This document shows positions 56,448 to 64,000 of a DNA stretch of 64,000 nt, piece after piece. A program made the translations under genes and the position numbers. The stretch's first letter is position 1. Each line of letters starts with the position of its first letter. Source of the stretch: Pseudomonas azadiae (GTDB lineage: Bacteria; Pseudomonadota; Gammaproteobacteria; Pseudomonadales; Pseudomonadaceae); NCBI RefSeq assembly GCF_019145355.1, contig NZ_JAHSTY010000001.1:930001-994000 (forward strand), read 5' to 3'. A model generated the notes under the pieces. That model was given only the letters and a program-made list of their open reading frames with translations, did no database searches and had not been told where the DNA came from.

Positions 56448-57086
56448 TTAATAGCTTGCGTCAGGCGAGGCTTTGAGCACCATCAGCAAGGCTTCTTCAG
56501 CCAATTGTTCGAGCGTCAGGCTACCCTCGGCGCGGTACCAGGTGGTGGTCCAGGACAGGGCGCCGGTGAGAAACCGCCGGGTAATAACCACATCGCCGCG
56601 TATATAACCTGCCGCCCTGGCCTCTCCCAGCACCTGCAGCCAGATCCCTTCGTATACGTCGCGCAGGGCCAGCACCTGGGCCTGGCTTTGCGTCGACAGC
56701 GAGCGCCATTCGTACACCAGCACCGCCATCGCCTCGCCGCTGCCGCCCATGATCGACTGTAATTCGCAACGAATCAGCGCCAGCACCCGTTCGCGCACGT
56801 CGGTGGTTTCTTCAAGACACGCGCGCATCATCGCGGTGTTGTAGCGGATGGTTTCTTCCATTACCGCGCGCAGGATCTCGTCCTTGCTCTTGAAGTGATG
56901 AAAGATGCTGCCGGACTGGATGCCCACGGCGCTGGCCAGGTCACGCACAGTCGTACGCTCGAAGCCCTTGTTTCGAAACAGGTGAGCCGCCGTCTGCAGC
57001 AACTTGCCCCGTGCGCTGTCGGGGTCGGTCAATTGGCCGCCGTCGACCATGGTGCGCATCACCCGCAGGGCGTTGTGCTCATCCAT
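56448..57086 (-). CDS. TetR/AcrR-family transcriptional regulator
   Basis: Repressor-type protein of 212 residues. The DNA-binding helix-turn-helix is at about 26-70 (RGKLLQTAAHLFRNKGFERTTVRDLASAVGI then SGSIFHHFKSKDEILR). The remaining helical domain binds an unknown ligand; its pattern resembles KstR2-type TetR C-termini seen in fatty-acid or acyl-CoA regulators. ATG 57086 follows AAGGAGAG. An exonuclease gene starts divergently at 57225, but a regulatory link is not evident. Confidence 0.88.
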   Translation of the reverse strand: MDEHNALRVMRTMVDGGQLTDPDSARGKLLQTAAHLFRNKGFERTTVRDLASAVGIQSGSIFHHFKSKDEILRAVMEETIRYNTAMMRACLEETTDVRERVLALIRCELQSIMGGSGEAMAVLVYEWRSLSTQSQAQVLALRDVYEGIWLQVLGEARAAGYIRGDVVITRRFLTGALSWTTTWYRAEGSLTLEQLAEEALLMVLKASPDASY

Positions 57087-57224
57087 GCCTCTCTCCTTAC
57101 TTCTACGCTCGTGTTGGCCGGCAATTTAGGCCGTGCCGGCCAACCAAGCAAGCGCTTGGCGGAACTACAGGGCCGGGCTACGCTCTATCCCCAACAGAAA
57201 GGGAAGAGTACGGGAACCTGCGCG

Positions 57225-57767
57225 ATGCCTCATTGGCTGATTATTGACCTTGAAGCCACAACGGATGAAGGCGGCTGGCCCGTGACGGAGATGGAAGTCA
57301 TCGAGATCGGCGCGAGCCTGGTCAACCGCCAGGGGCGCGAGCTGGATCATTTCCAGCGCTTTGTACGGCCGCTGCGCCGGCCACTGCTGACGCCCTTCTG
57401 TCGGCAACTGACGCACATCACCCAAGCGAACATTGATAGCGCGGCGCCGATCACCGAGGTGTGGCCATTGTTCGAACGCTGGCTGGGCCAGCACCGGCCG
57501 CGCCTGGAAGGCTGGGCCAGTTGGGGCGATTATGACCGCAGGCAGTTGGAGCTGGAGTGGCAGCGCCATGGCCTGGCCAGCGCGCTCGCCGACACGCGCC
57601 ATGTAAACCTCAAGCAGCGCTTCGCCAAGGCCAGGCGCCTGGACAAGCCCCTGGGGCTCAACGGCGCCCTGCAATTGGCGGGGATGCAGTTCCATGGCCA
57701 GCAACATCGGGCGCTGGAAGATGCGCGCAACACCGCGCGCCTGCTGCCGCTGATTTTGCCGGTCTAG
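57225..57767 (+). CDS. DEDDh-type 3'-5' exonuclease
   Basis: Nuclease of 180 residues. Exo I motif IDLEATT gives Asp8 and Glu10, SWGDYDRRQLE is Exo II, and HRALEDARNTARL is Exo III with the His and Asp of the DEDDh type. Family members include the ERI/KapD-like exonucleases that trim RNA 3' ends. ATG 57225 starts the conserved region; the frame extends upstream without support. ppnP follows after 63 bases on the same strand. Confidence 0.85.
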   Translation: MPHWLIIDLEATTDEGGWPVTEMEVIEIGASLVNRQGRELDHFQRFVRPLRRPLLTPFCRQLTHITQANIDSAAPITEVWPLFERWLGQHRPRLEGWASWGDYDRRQLELEWQRHGLASALADTRHVNLKQRFAKARRLDKPLGLNGALQLAGMQFHGQQHRALEDARNTARLLPLILPV

Positions 57768-57830
57768 GCAGCTCCCCTGCCCTTGGGCATACTGGCCGAC
57801 CTTTCCAGACCCTTTTCCGAGGAACCGCCC

Positions 57831-58112
57831 ATGTTTAAAGTCAACGAGTACTTCGACGGCACCGTCAAGTCGATCGCTTTCGGCACCGCAGAAGGTCCGG
57901 CGACCATCGGCGTCATGGCCCCCGGCGAGTATGAATTCGGCACCGACCAACGGGAAATCATGCACGTGGTCTCCGGCGCCCTGGTCGTCAAACTGCCTGA
58001 CGCCGAGTGGGAAACCTTCGCCGCCGGCAGCCAGTTCAACGTGCCGGCCAACAGCAAGTTCCAGTTGAAGGTCGCCGTGGACACCGCTTACCTGTGCGAA
58101 TACCGCAGCTAA
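57831..58112 (+). CDS. ppnP: Pyrimidine/purine nucleoside phosphorylase PpnP
   Basis: Small cupin enzyme of 93 residues (YaiE/PpnP family) that phosphorolyses nucleosides to bases and ribose-1-phosphate. [16 protein letters not shown] at the start, then [23 protein letters not shown] are family signatures. ATG 57831 has GAGG upstream. A bidirectional terminator follows. Its product could feed the purine genes elsewhere in the window, but no link is shown. Confidence 0.93.
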   Translation: MFKVNEYFDGTVKSIAFGTAEGPATIGVMAPGEYEFGTDQREIMHVVSGALVVKLPDAEWETFAAGSQFNVPANSKFQLKVAVDTAYLCEYRS

Positions 58113-58129
58113 GGTTTCTTTGCAGGCAT

Positions 58130-58165
58130 AAAAAATGCCCGTCTCCCCAGAGACGGGCATTTTTC
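58130..58165. terminator. Bidirectional Rho-independent terminator
   Basis: ATGCCCGTCT pairs perfectly with AGACGGGCAT across a CCCCAG loop, flanked by A-runs and T-runs on both sides. It serves the convergent ppnP and MOSC genes. Confidence 0.92.
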
Positions 58166-58179
58166 ATGGACCAGGAACA

Positions 58180-58986
58180 CTATTCGAGGATCGTCACCGG
58201 CATCCCGACTTCCAGGCGCCCGTTGCCATCGTTGACCAAGTTCTGGCCGAACATCGCCCCCTGCTCGGTCTTGCGATAGGTCTCCAGCGTGGCGAAGGGT
58301 TCGCGGTCGGCGCTGCGTTCACCGGTCTGCGGGTCGATGGTGGTCAGGATGCAGCGCGAGCACGGCTTGACCACTCGGAACTCCACATCGCCGATGCGCA
58401 GGCGTTTCCAGCCGTCTTCAGCAAAGGCGTCGCCGCCTTCGATCACCAGGTTGGGACGAAAGCGCAGCATGTCCATCGGGCGACCGATGCGCGCACATAA
58501 ATCGTTCAGGGAAGCCTGGCCGATCAACAGCAACGGGTAGCCATCGGCAAAGCCTACCTGGTCATCGTCCTGGCCGTATCCGGCATCGGTGGCCCGCGCG
58601 CGTTCCAAGGGGAGTTGCACCAGGCGCGTCGGCTTGCCGATGAAGTCGCTGACCCAGGCGGCGGCTTCATCGCCCGCATCCGGCACGCGCAGGGTGTCAC
58701 GCCAGATGGTTACACCACGCAACGCAGCGTCGCCGCCGGGCAGCGCCACGTTCAGCGGCGCGCAACCCGGCGAACTCAGGGTAAGACCACCGCTGCCGTT
58801 CCACAGCGCCGACAATTGGCTCATCTTCGCCACGGCGCGCTGCGTGAGGAAACGCCCGCTGGCTTCGTCCACCAGCATCCAGCGTCGATCGCCGTCCACC
58901 CCGAGCTTATCCAGGCGGGCCTGCTGCAGTATTTCGGCCTTGCCGGACTTCAAGGGGTAACGGTACAACGCGCTGAGACGAAGCAT
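58180..58986 (-). CDS. MOSC-domain protein (YcbX-like)
   Basis: Probable molybdenum-cofactor-dependent enzyme of 268 residues. The N-terminal MOSC beta-barrel domain (LSALYRYPLKSG through LPGGDAALRG) precedes the MOSC domain at about 115-265 (FRPNLVIEGGDAFAEDGWKR and VKPCSRCILTTIDPQTGE with the conserved cysteine). ATG 58986 starts the conserved part; the frame opens 11 residues further into the repeat. YcbX-type proteins reduce N-hydroxylated compounds; role here inferred. Confidence 0.88.
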   Translation of the reverse strand: MLRLSALYRYPLKSGKAEILQQARLDKLGVDGDRRWMLVDEASGRFLTQRAVAKMSQLSALWNGSGGLTLSSPGCAPLNVALPGGDAALRGVTIWRDTLRVPDAGDEAAAWVSDFIGKPTRLVQLPLERARATDAGYGQDDDQVGFADGYPLLLIGQASLNDLCARIGRPMDMLRFRPNLVIEGGDAFAEDGWKRLRIGDVEFRVVKPCSRCILTTIDPQTGERSADREPFATLETYRKTEQGAMFGQNLVNDGNGRLEVGMPVTILE

Positions 58987-59027
58987 GGGCCTGCATTCCT
59001 GAACCAATAGAGCCCACACTATATCCC

Positions 59028-59160
59028 GTAGTGAGCGGGCTTGCCCCGCGCTGGGGGGCGAAGCCGCCCTAAACCAGGCGGCCCGGTCCTTCCTCGAACT
59101 GCGCGGCGGATTTATTGGGGCGGCTTCGCCACCCGGCGCGGGGCGAGCCCGCTCACTACG
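59028..59160. repeat. Long-palindrome element, copy E, reaching into cheV
   Basis: A 133-base copy with arms GTAGTGAGCGGGCTTG and its inverse. Its right terminus GCTCACTACG contains the cheV stop codon (TAG on the minus strand, 59156-59158). Confidence 0.85.
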
Positions 59161-60094
59161 AAGCGGGCACTTCGTCCAGCATCAAACGCTGACGCACCAC
59201 ATCCACCAGCTTGTCGGGCTGGAATTTGGACAGGAAGTTGTCGCACCCGACCTTCTTCACCATCGAGTCGTTGAAGCTGCCCGACAGCGAAGTGTGCAGT
59301 ACCACGTAGAGTTTGCGCAGGCGCGGGTCGTTACGGATCTCGGTGGTGAGACGATAGCCGTCCATTTCGGGCATTTCGGCGTCGGTGAAAATCATCAGCA
59401 GCTTGTCGGTCATCACCTGGCCGCTGTCGGCCCAGCCCTTGAGCATGTTCAAGGCCTTGAGGCCGTCGCTGGCGATGTGCATCTTCACGCCCAACTGGCC
59501 GAGGGTGTCGCGCAGTTGCGAGAGGGCCACGTTGGAGTCATCCACCAGCAGCACTTCGCGGCCACGGGCGCGCTCCAGTACCGGGTCTTCAAGTTTTTCA
59601 CGGGAAACCTTGGCGTTGTACGGCACGATCTCGGCCAGGACTTTTTCCACGTCGATGATTTCCACCAACTGGTCGTCGACCTTGCTGATGGCGGTGAGGT
59701 AATGCTGGCGCCCGGCACTGACCGGTGGCGGCAGGATGGCTTCCCAGTTCATGTTGACGATGCGGTCCACGCCGCCCACCAGGAACGCCTGCACGGAACG
59801 GTTGTATTCGGTGACGATAATGGTGCTGTTGGGCCCCGGCACCAGTGGGCGCATGCCGATGGCCTGGGACAGGTCGATCACCGGGAGGGTCTGGCCACGC
59901 AAATTGACCACGCCACACACGAAGGGATGACGCTGGGGCATCAAGGTCAGCTTGGGCAATTGCAGGACTTCCTGCACCTTGAACACGTTGATCGCGAACA
60001 ACTGGCGCCCGGCCAGGCGAAACATGAGGATCTCCAGGCGATTCTCACCCACCAGTTGCGTGCGTTGATCTACCGTGTCGAGAATGCCGGCCAT
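59156..60094 (-). CDS. cheV: Chemotaxis coupling protein CheV
   Basis: 312-residue protein joining a CheW domain (about 20-155, with VNLRGQTLPVIDL) to a receiver domain (about 180-305, with phosphoacceptor Asp in IFTDAEMPEMDG near 235 and KFQPDKL near the end). It links chemoreceptors to CheA and is tuned by phosphorylation. ATG 60094 has AGGAG upstream; the frame extends 13 residues further. The stop codon lies inside palindromic element copy E. No che operon is adjacent. Confidence 0.9.
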   Translation of the reverse strand: MAGILDTVDQRTQLVGENRLEILMFRLAGRQLFAINVFKVQEVLQLPKLTLMPQRHPFVCGVVNLRGQTLPVIDLSQAIGMRPLVPGPNSTIIVTEYNRSVQAFLVGGVDRIVNMNWEAILPPPVSAGRQHYLTAISKVDDQLVEIIDVEKVLAEIVPYNAKVSREKLEDPVLERARGREVLLVDDSNVALSQLRDTLGQLGVKMHIASDGLKALNMLKGWADSGQVMTDKLLMIFTDAEMPEMDGYRLTTEIRNDPRLRKLYVVLHTSLSGSFNDSMVKKVGCDNFLSKFQPDKLVDVVRQRLMLDEVPAS

Positions 60095-60635
60095 TGAAAG
60101 CTCCTGATGCGTAAAAGGGGTTGTGCGGTTCACATGAGGTGGTTATCGGCGGCGAACGCCAGACCTTGACCCTCTGCAAAATGCCACGTAAATACATTGA
60201 TGTCACACTGACATCATGGTTTACTGCATTGCCTTCTACACAGAGCGGTACAGCCTCGTTGCGCGACATTCGATTCGACGCAAGGTTCCGCCATGTAAGG
60301 GATTCCCCTATGCGCAATCAGGCCCAACCTGATATTCGCAATATCTAATAGCCATTAATGTGACGCCATTCTCACTGCATGAATGGAGTCAGGCTTTTGT
60401 TTGCCATACCAAGCCCTCGACCCGCGGGTCTCCCAGACATCCGGACGTCAGCAATCGAAGGTGCACAATCGGCCCCATTCATGAGGGTCGCGCATAGCCG
60501 TCGCCTACACTCTCATAAACGTCCTACTGAAAACTCAGAAGCAGCCTACAGATATCATTCATATTTCAGCGCTAGTTTTATGCCATTCACCCGGTGCGGC
60601 ATCTCATCACCCGACCTTATGTTGTGGAGACTTGC
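60095..60635. other. Gene-free stretch upstream of cheV and the 149-residue gene
   Basis: No gene that I can support in 541 bases. It holds two operator-like palindromes, TGATGTCA-CAC-TGACATCA at 60198-60216 and GATATTCGCAATATC at 60331-60345, and presumably the promoters of the divergent flanking genes. Confidence 0.5.
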
Positions 60636-61085
60636 ATGATGAACAGCGCAAATGAATGGCAGACCACACTTCCCGAATTCCTGTTGGATGCACAAACACT
60701 GCTGGCCAAGTCAGAAGAGTGCTTGAGTCACCTGCAGCTGATTCGCGACGACAGCGATGCCATCGATTGCATGAAGTCCAGCCTCGCCAAACTGGCCGAG
60801 AAGGCCGACAGTCTGGCCCTGCAGGCCATCAGCGAATTTTCCCGGCACATCCAATACCTGATCGCCAATGCCGCCTGCCCCCTGCAATTGCATGACCAGG
60901 CGCTGGATGCCTTGCACGCGTGCCTGACGTTGCTGGCCTGGCAACTGGAACTGATCGATACCCGCACGGGCGAACTGGGCATGGATGAAAGCGAGCAAGC
61001 GAAATTGATTGCTACGGTCACGCTGCAAATCCCGCAGAAAGCGTTTATTTATAAACCTGCGCAGCCTGTACACCGCGTCTCTTGA
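60636..61085 (+). CDS. Hypothetical helical protein, possibly a degenerate Hpt domain
   Basis: 149 residues, almost all predicted helix. The region IDCMKSSLAKLAEKADSLAL followed by QAISEFSRHIQYLI has the spacing of an Hpt phosphotransfer domain, in which the second helix normally holds a phosphorylated His followed by LKGSA; here the place is taken by MKSSLAK with no His. ATG 60636 has GGAG about 6 bases upstream. It is divergent from cheV and followed by a two-component pair, so a signalling role is possible. The Hpt resemblance is by eye only. Confidence 0.7.
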   Translation: MMNSANEWQTTLPEFLLDAQTLLAKSEECLSHLQLIRDDSDAIDCMKSSLAKLAEKADSLALQAISEFSRHIQYLIANAACPLQLHDQALDALHACLTLLAWQLELIDTRTGELGMDESEQAKLIATVTLQIPQKAFIYKPAQPVHRVS

Positions 61086-61337
61086 TCGGCTGAAGGTCGT
61101 GCTTGAGCCGATGTTATCTGAATAACGACAGCGCTAACCCATTCACTGGCTGGAATAGCGCGCAAATGATCCCAATTAGCCACTATTTCACACACAAATA
61201 ATAGAGCGCCCCACTCCAAGAACTCTGGGAATACCGCCCGGAGTATTTGCGCGGTTAATAACTCGGCCGGGCACAGCATCAGGCGACCAACGGTAATAGT
61301 GGTGGTACTATGCTCCGCTCGAAGTGACTCACTTCAT

Positions 61338-62327
61338 ATGCATAAAGACGATTCGACTACGTATTCCAAACAGAGCCCGGTCAGCCGCCGTGACCGCTCT
61401 TCCCGCAGCGAACCCTCATTGGCTTCATCCGCTATGTCTGCCAGCCTCAAGACCCTCATCGCCAGGTCCGCCTCCTGCAGCCATGCACGCCGCTGGATCA
61501 CCGCCCTGTGCCTTGGTTCGCTGTTGCTGAGCCTATGGGTCTATTCCCACGCCGCGCCGCTGCCATTACTGGCGATTGTGCTCAACCTCGCCACCCTGGC
61601 GGTGCTCGCCCTGCAGCAGCGGCGTTCACGCACGTCCATCAAGTTCCAGCCCCAAGAGCTGGCTGACCGCTTGCTGCAAGTGCAGGAAAACGAACGCCAC
61701 CGCCTCAGCCGCGAACTGCATGACGATATCGGCCAACTCCTCACCGCCGCCAAGCTGCAAAGCGAATGGCTCAAGCGTCGCCTGCCCGAAGACCTGCAAA
61801 GCCAGTGCACGGTGCTGTGCGACACGTTGAATGAAACCCTGGCCAAGGTGCGTGACGTCTCTGCCATCCTCAACCCCCGCCAGTTGGCCAGCCTGGGCCT
61901 GGAAGCCAGCCTGCGTGCGCACCTGCTCAAGACCCTGGAAAACACACCGGTGTGCTGGAGCCTGGAATGCCAGCAGCGGTTGACCGGCATCCCGGAAGAA
62001 ATGGCCGTGGCGGCCTTTCGCATCACCCAGGAAGCGGTCACCAACATGCTGCGTCACGCCCAGGCGCGCAATCTGCTGGTCCGCCTGCAACGCCTGCCCG
62101 AGGGCCTGTCGCTGAGTATCTGCGATGACGGCCAGGGCTTCTCGCCAGCCGCCGACCCAGGCCTGGAAGGCCAACGGGGCATGGCCGGCATGTCCGAGCG
62201 GGTTGATCAGTTGGGCGGCACCTTGTCGGTCAGCAGCCAACCGGGCAAAGGGACCCGGATCGACGTACTCTTGCCCTGGGCGCCCCGCGCCCTCGAACGG
62301 GCCAGTTCCCCTAAGGTTTTCGAGTGA
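61338..62327 (+). CDS. NarL-type sensor histidine kinase without sensor domain
   Basis: Kinase of 329 residues of the HisKA_3 type. Two hydrophobic segments at about 55-90 (WITALCLGSLLLSLWVYSH and LAIVLNLATLAVLAL) anchor it, then RLSRELHDDIGQLLTAAKLQ carries His128, and the ATPase part has AVTNMLRHAQA and DDGQGFSP. There is no periplasmic or PAS sensing domain, so signal input may come from the membrane or a partner. Start chosen at ATG 61338; 61434 is also possible. It overlaps the response regulator start by four bases. Confidence 0.82.
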   Translation: MHKDDSTTYSKQSPVSRRDRSSRSEPSLASSAMSASLKTLIARSASCSHARRWITALCLGSLLLSLWVYSHAAPLPLLAIVLNLATLAVLALQQRRSRTSIKFQPQELADRLLQVQENERHRLSRELHDDIGQLLTAAKLQSEWLKRRLPEDLQSQCTVLCDTLNETLAKVRDVSAILNPRQLASLGLEASLRAHLLKTLENTPVCWSLECQQRLTGIPEEMAVAAFRITQEAVTNMLRHAQARNLLVRLQRLPEGLSLSICDDGQGFSPAADPGLEGQRGMAGMSERVDQLGGTLSVSSQPGKGTRIDVLLPWAPRALERASSPKVFE

Positions 62328-62983
62328 GCTGCACATTACTCCTGGTGGACGACCACGCACTGATCCGGGCCGGCGTACGCGCGCTGGTGCAGGACATTCC
62401 CGGCTACACGGTGATCGGCGAAGCCAGCGATGGCGCGCAGTTGCTGGAGCAGTTCAGCACGCTGCTGCCCGATGTCGTGCTGCTGGACCTGTCGATGAAG
62501 CACACCGGCGGCCTGGACGCCTTACAGCAACTCAAGCGTGCCTACCCCCAGAGCCGCGTGTTGATCCTGTCGATGCACACCGACCCGCAATTGATCATGT
62601 GCGCGCTGGAGTCCGGCGCCCATGGCTACCTGCTAAAGGACACCACCGCCAACGAGCTGGAACACGCGCTGCGGGCGTTGTGCAATAACGAACGCTACCT
62701 GAGCCCGGCGATTGCCCACACCGTAATCAACCAGGCACTGGAGCGCAGCCAGGGCCCGACCACGCCTGCGGCTCATAGTCATAACCTGACCGCTCGGCAG
62801 TTGGAGATCCTGCGCCTGATCGTGCGCGGCAAATCCACGCGTGAAATCGCCCACGGCCTGGGGTTGAGCATCAAGACCGTGGAAGCCCACCGCTCGCAGA
62901 TCATGAAACGCCTGCAGATCTTCGACGTGGCGGGCCTGGTGTTATTCGCGGTGCGCGAGCAGATCATCAGCCTTGACGACTAG
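62324..62983 (+). CDS. NarL/FixJ-family response regulator
   Basis: 219-residue regulator. The receiver has Asp9/Asp10, phosphoacceptor Asp55 (VVLLDLSMKHTGG) and LLKDTTANEL; the LuxR-type helix-turn-helix is at about 150-210 (LTARQLEILRLIVRGKSTREIAHGLGLSIKTVEAHRSQIMKRL). GTG start overlaps the kinase gene. Its last 42 bases overlap the 3' end of the convergent lipid kinase gene. Confidence 0.9.
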   Translation: MSCTLLLVDDHALIRAGVRALVQDIPGYTVIGEASDGAQLLEQFSTLLPDVVLLDLSMKHTGGLDALQQLKRAYPQSRVLILSMHTDPQLIMCALESGAHGYLLKDTTANELEHALRALCNNERYLSPAIAHTVINQALERSQGPTTPAAHSHNLTARQLEILRLIVRGKSTREIAHGLGLSIKTVEAHRSQIMKRLQIFDVAGLVLFAVREQIISLDD

Positions 62984-63862
62984 CGGCGAATCGACCGGCA
63001 GGTGCACGCGCAAAGCCTTGGGCAAGGCTTCGAAGTGCAGGTCATCGCCCTCCAGCGGCTCGCCATCGAGATTGATGTACAGGCCCTGCGCAACCTTGAT
63101 ATTCACCCAGGGCAGGCGCGCGCGGACGAACATGGTGTCCAGGCCCCAGCCGTTGGTCATCAGCTCGCGAAGCGTGCCGACCACCTCCTGAGGCGCCGGC
63201 AGGATGCTGACGTCCAGCAACCCGTCATCCGCCATGGCACCAGGACATAGCTCATGCCCGCCACCCGCCTGACGACCATTGCCGATGCCCAGCGCGAGCA
63301 GCTCGCCCTTCCAGTGAAAATCCGGCCCCTCCAGTTCGCCATAGGCGGCTTTCAACTCACTGAAGCGCGACAGCCCGGTGAACAGATACGCCGCGCCGCC
63401 GAGGATCTTCTTCAGGTCTTCCGAGGTATTGGCGGTGACCTGGCTGCCAAAGCCGCCAGTGGCCATGTTGAGGAAGATCTGCCCGCCGACCTGACCAAGG
63501 TCGATTGCCCGGGCCGGCACGTCCAGCAGCGCCAGCGCCGGACCGGGTTCCAGCGGTACACCGGCGGCCTTGGCGAAATCGTTGGCGGTGCCCAGCGGCA
63601 TCAACACCAGGCTGGCGTCGGTCTTGGCCAGCGCCATGGCTTCGGCCACGTCGCGCAAAGTGCCGTCGCCGCCACCGGCAATGATGTGGGTATAGCCGTC
63701 GGCCAACGCTTCGTTAACCAGCCGCCCGGCGTCACCGCCCTCCCAGGTCACCCGTACCGCCAGCTCCCCACCCTGCTCGCGCCGGGCCTGCACGGCCGCT
63801 CGCACGTCCTCGTTGAGGGCTTGCTTGCCGTGGAGGATCAACAGTGCCTTGGGGATGCTCAT
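62942..63862 (-). CDS. YegS-family lipid kinase
   Basis: Diacylglycerol-kinase-like enzyme of 306 residues. GGGDGTLRDV at 63-72 is the nucleotide-binding motif, PLGTANDFAKAAG follows, and the C-terminal part has MADDGLLDVSILP. Length and sequence match YegS, a phosphatidylglycerol kinase. ATG 63862 has AGGAG upstream. Convergent overlap of 42 bases with the response regulator gene is unusual but small. The last 138 bases of the window hold no gene that I see. Confidence 0.9.
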   Translation of the reverse strand: MSIPKALLILHGKQALNEDVRAAVQARREQGGELAVRVTWEGGDAGRLVNEALADGYTHIIAGGGDGTLRDVAEAMALAKTDASLVLMPLGTANDFAKAAGVPLEPGPALALLDVPARAIDLGQVGGQIFLNMATGGFGSQVTANTSEDLKKILGGAAYLFTGLSRFSELKAAYGELEGPDFHWKGELLALGIGNGRQAGGGHELCPGAMADDGLLDVSILPAPQEVVGTLRELMTNGWGLDTMFVRARLPWVNIKVAQGLYINLDGEPLEGDDLHFEALPKALRVHLPVDSPLVVKADDLLAHRE

Positions 63863-64000
63863 GGGAAAACTCCTGGTTCATAGGTGCATGCAGGATGTTG
63901 ACCTTTAAGGAGTAGGAAAAAGTCAGTGAGCCTGGAAATTAATTGGCGGGCTAAAAATTGTCCATCGCATTGCACATGGCTATTTTCCCGGTGGGCGGGG

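Noticed and set aside
60379..60639. An 86-residue open frame before the 149-residue gene
   Set aside because: No Shine-Dalgarno, no helix or membrane pattern, and it overlaps the start of the better-supported gene.

Overview
The window looks like chromosomal DNA of a fluorescent Pseudomonas, most likely of the P. fluorescens group. The evidence is a pyoverdine locus (pvdS, pvdG, pvdL, pvdH and an mbtH-like gene), gene content and codon use typical of high-GC Pseudomonas, and many intergenic REP-type palindromes. No rRNA, tRNA, integrase, transposase or CRISPR array was seen.

Layout. 0-6 kb: a truncated citrate-Mg/Ca symporter with a divergent LysR regulator; a class I aminotransferase plus glutathione S-transferase operon with a divergent MarR regulator; an AzgA-type purine permease; a LysE exporter. 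6-11.3 kb: one very large gene for a probable DUF6543/dermonecrotic-toxin-type protein. 11.4-19.3 kb: a urate-to-glyoxylate cluster (hiuH divergent from puuE-uraD-alc-allA-puuD, a urate/xanthine permease, a Tsx-like outer-membrane channel). 19.4-26.4 kb: housekeeping genes (patatin phospholipase, LpxL-type acyltransferase, minCDE, an RluA-type pseudouridine synthase, M18 aminopeptidase, a small membrane protein). 26.5-28.6 kb: a large MscS-family channel. 28.6-29.5 kb: a gene-free block of nested repeats. 29.5-31.2 kb: mbtH and pvdH. 31.5-37.9 kb: an amidase and the copper/disulfide system dsbRS-dsbDEG. 37.9-40.6 kb: an unrecognised 900-residue protein with Ig-like repeats. 40.8-55.3 kb: pvdL, pvdG and pvdS. 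55.6-64 kb: a solute-binding protein, a TetR regulator, an exonuclease, ppnP, a MOSC protein, cheV, a possible degenerate Hpt protein, a NarL-type two-component pair and a YegS-type lipid kinase.

How parts work together. The purine genes form a route from urate through 5-hydroxyisourate, OHCU, allantoin, allantoate and ureidoglycolate to glyoxylate and urea, with outer- and inner-membrane uptake. Two motifs recur upstream of them: the palindrome TTGTATACAA (azgA and the hiuH/puuE gap) and a 24-base motif containing TGACCAATCAG (puuE and tsx). The pyoverdine genes carry PvdS-type promoters (TAAAT or TAATT, 16 bases, CGT) before pvdH, mbtH and pvdG-pvdL, and pvdS has a Fur-like box, so iron starvation should switch on the whole set. 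DsbRS faces dsbDEG across a gap with an 11-base-period direct repeat that suits an OmpR-family regulator.

The most unusual signals are a pair of inverted, modular units at 28.67-29.48 kb whose stems differ in sequence but keep their base pairing; a family of five ~135-base long-palindrome elements, one nested in a REP pair and one supplying the cheV stop codon; and the large toxin-like gene set between purine genes.
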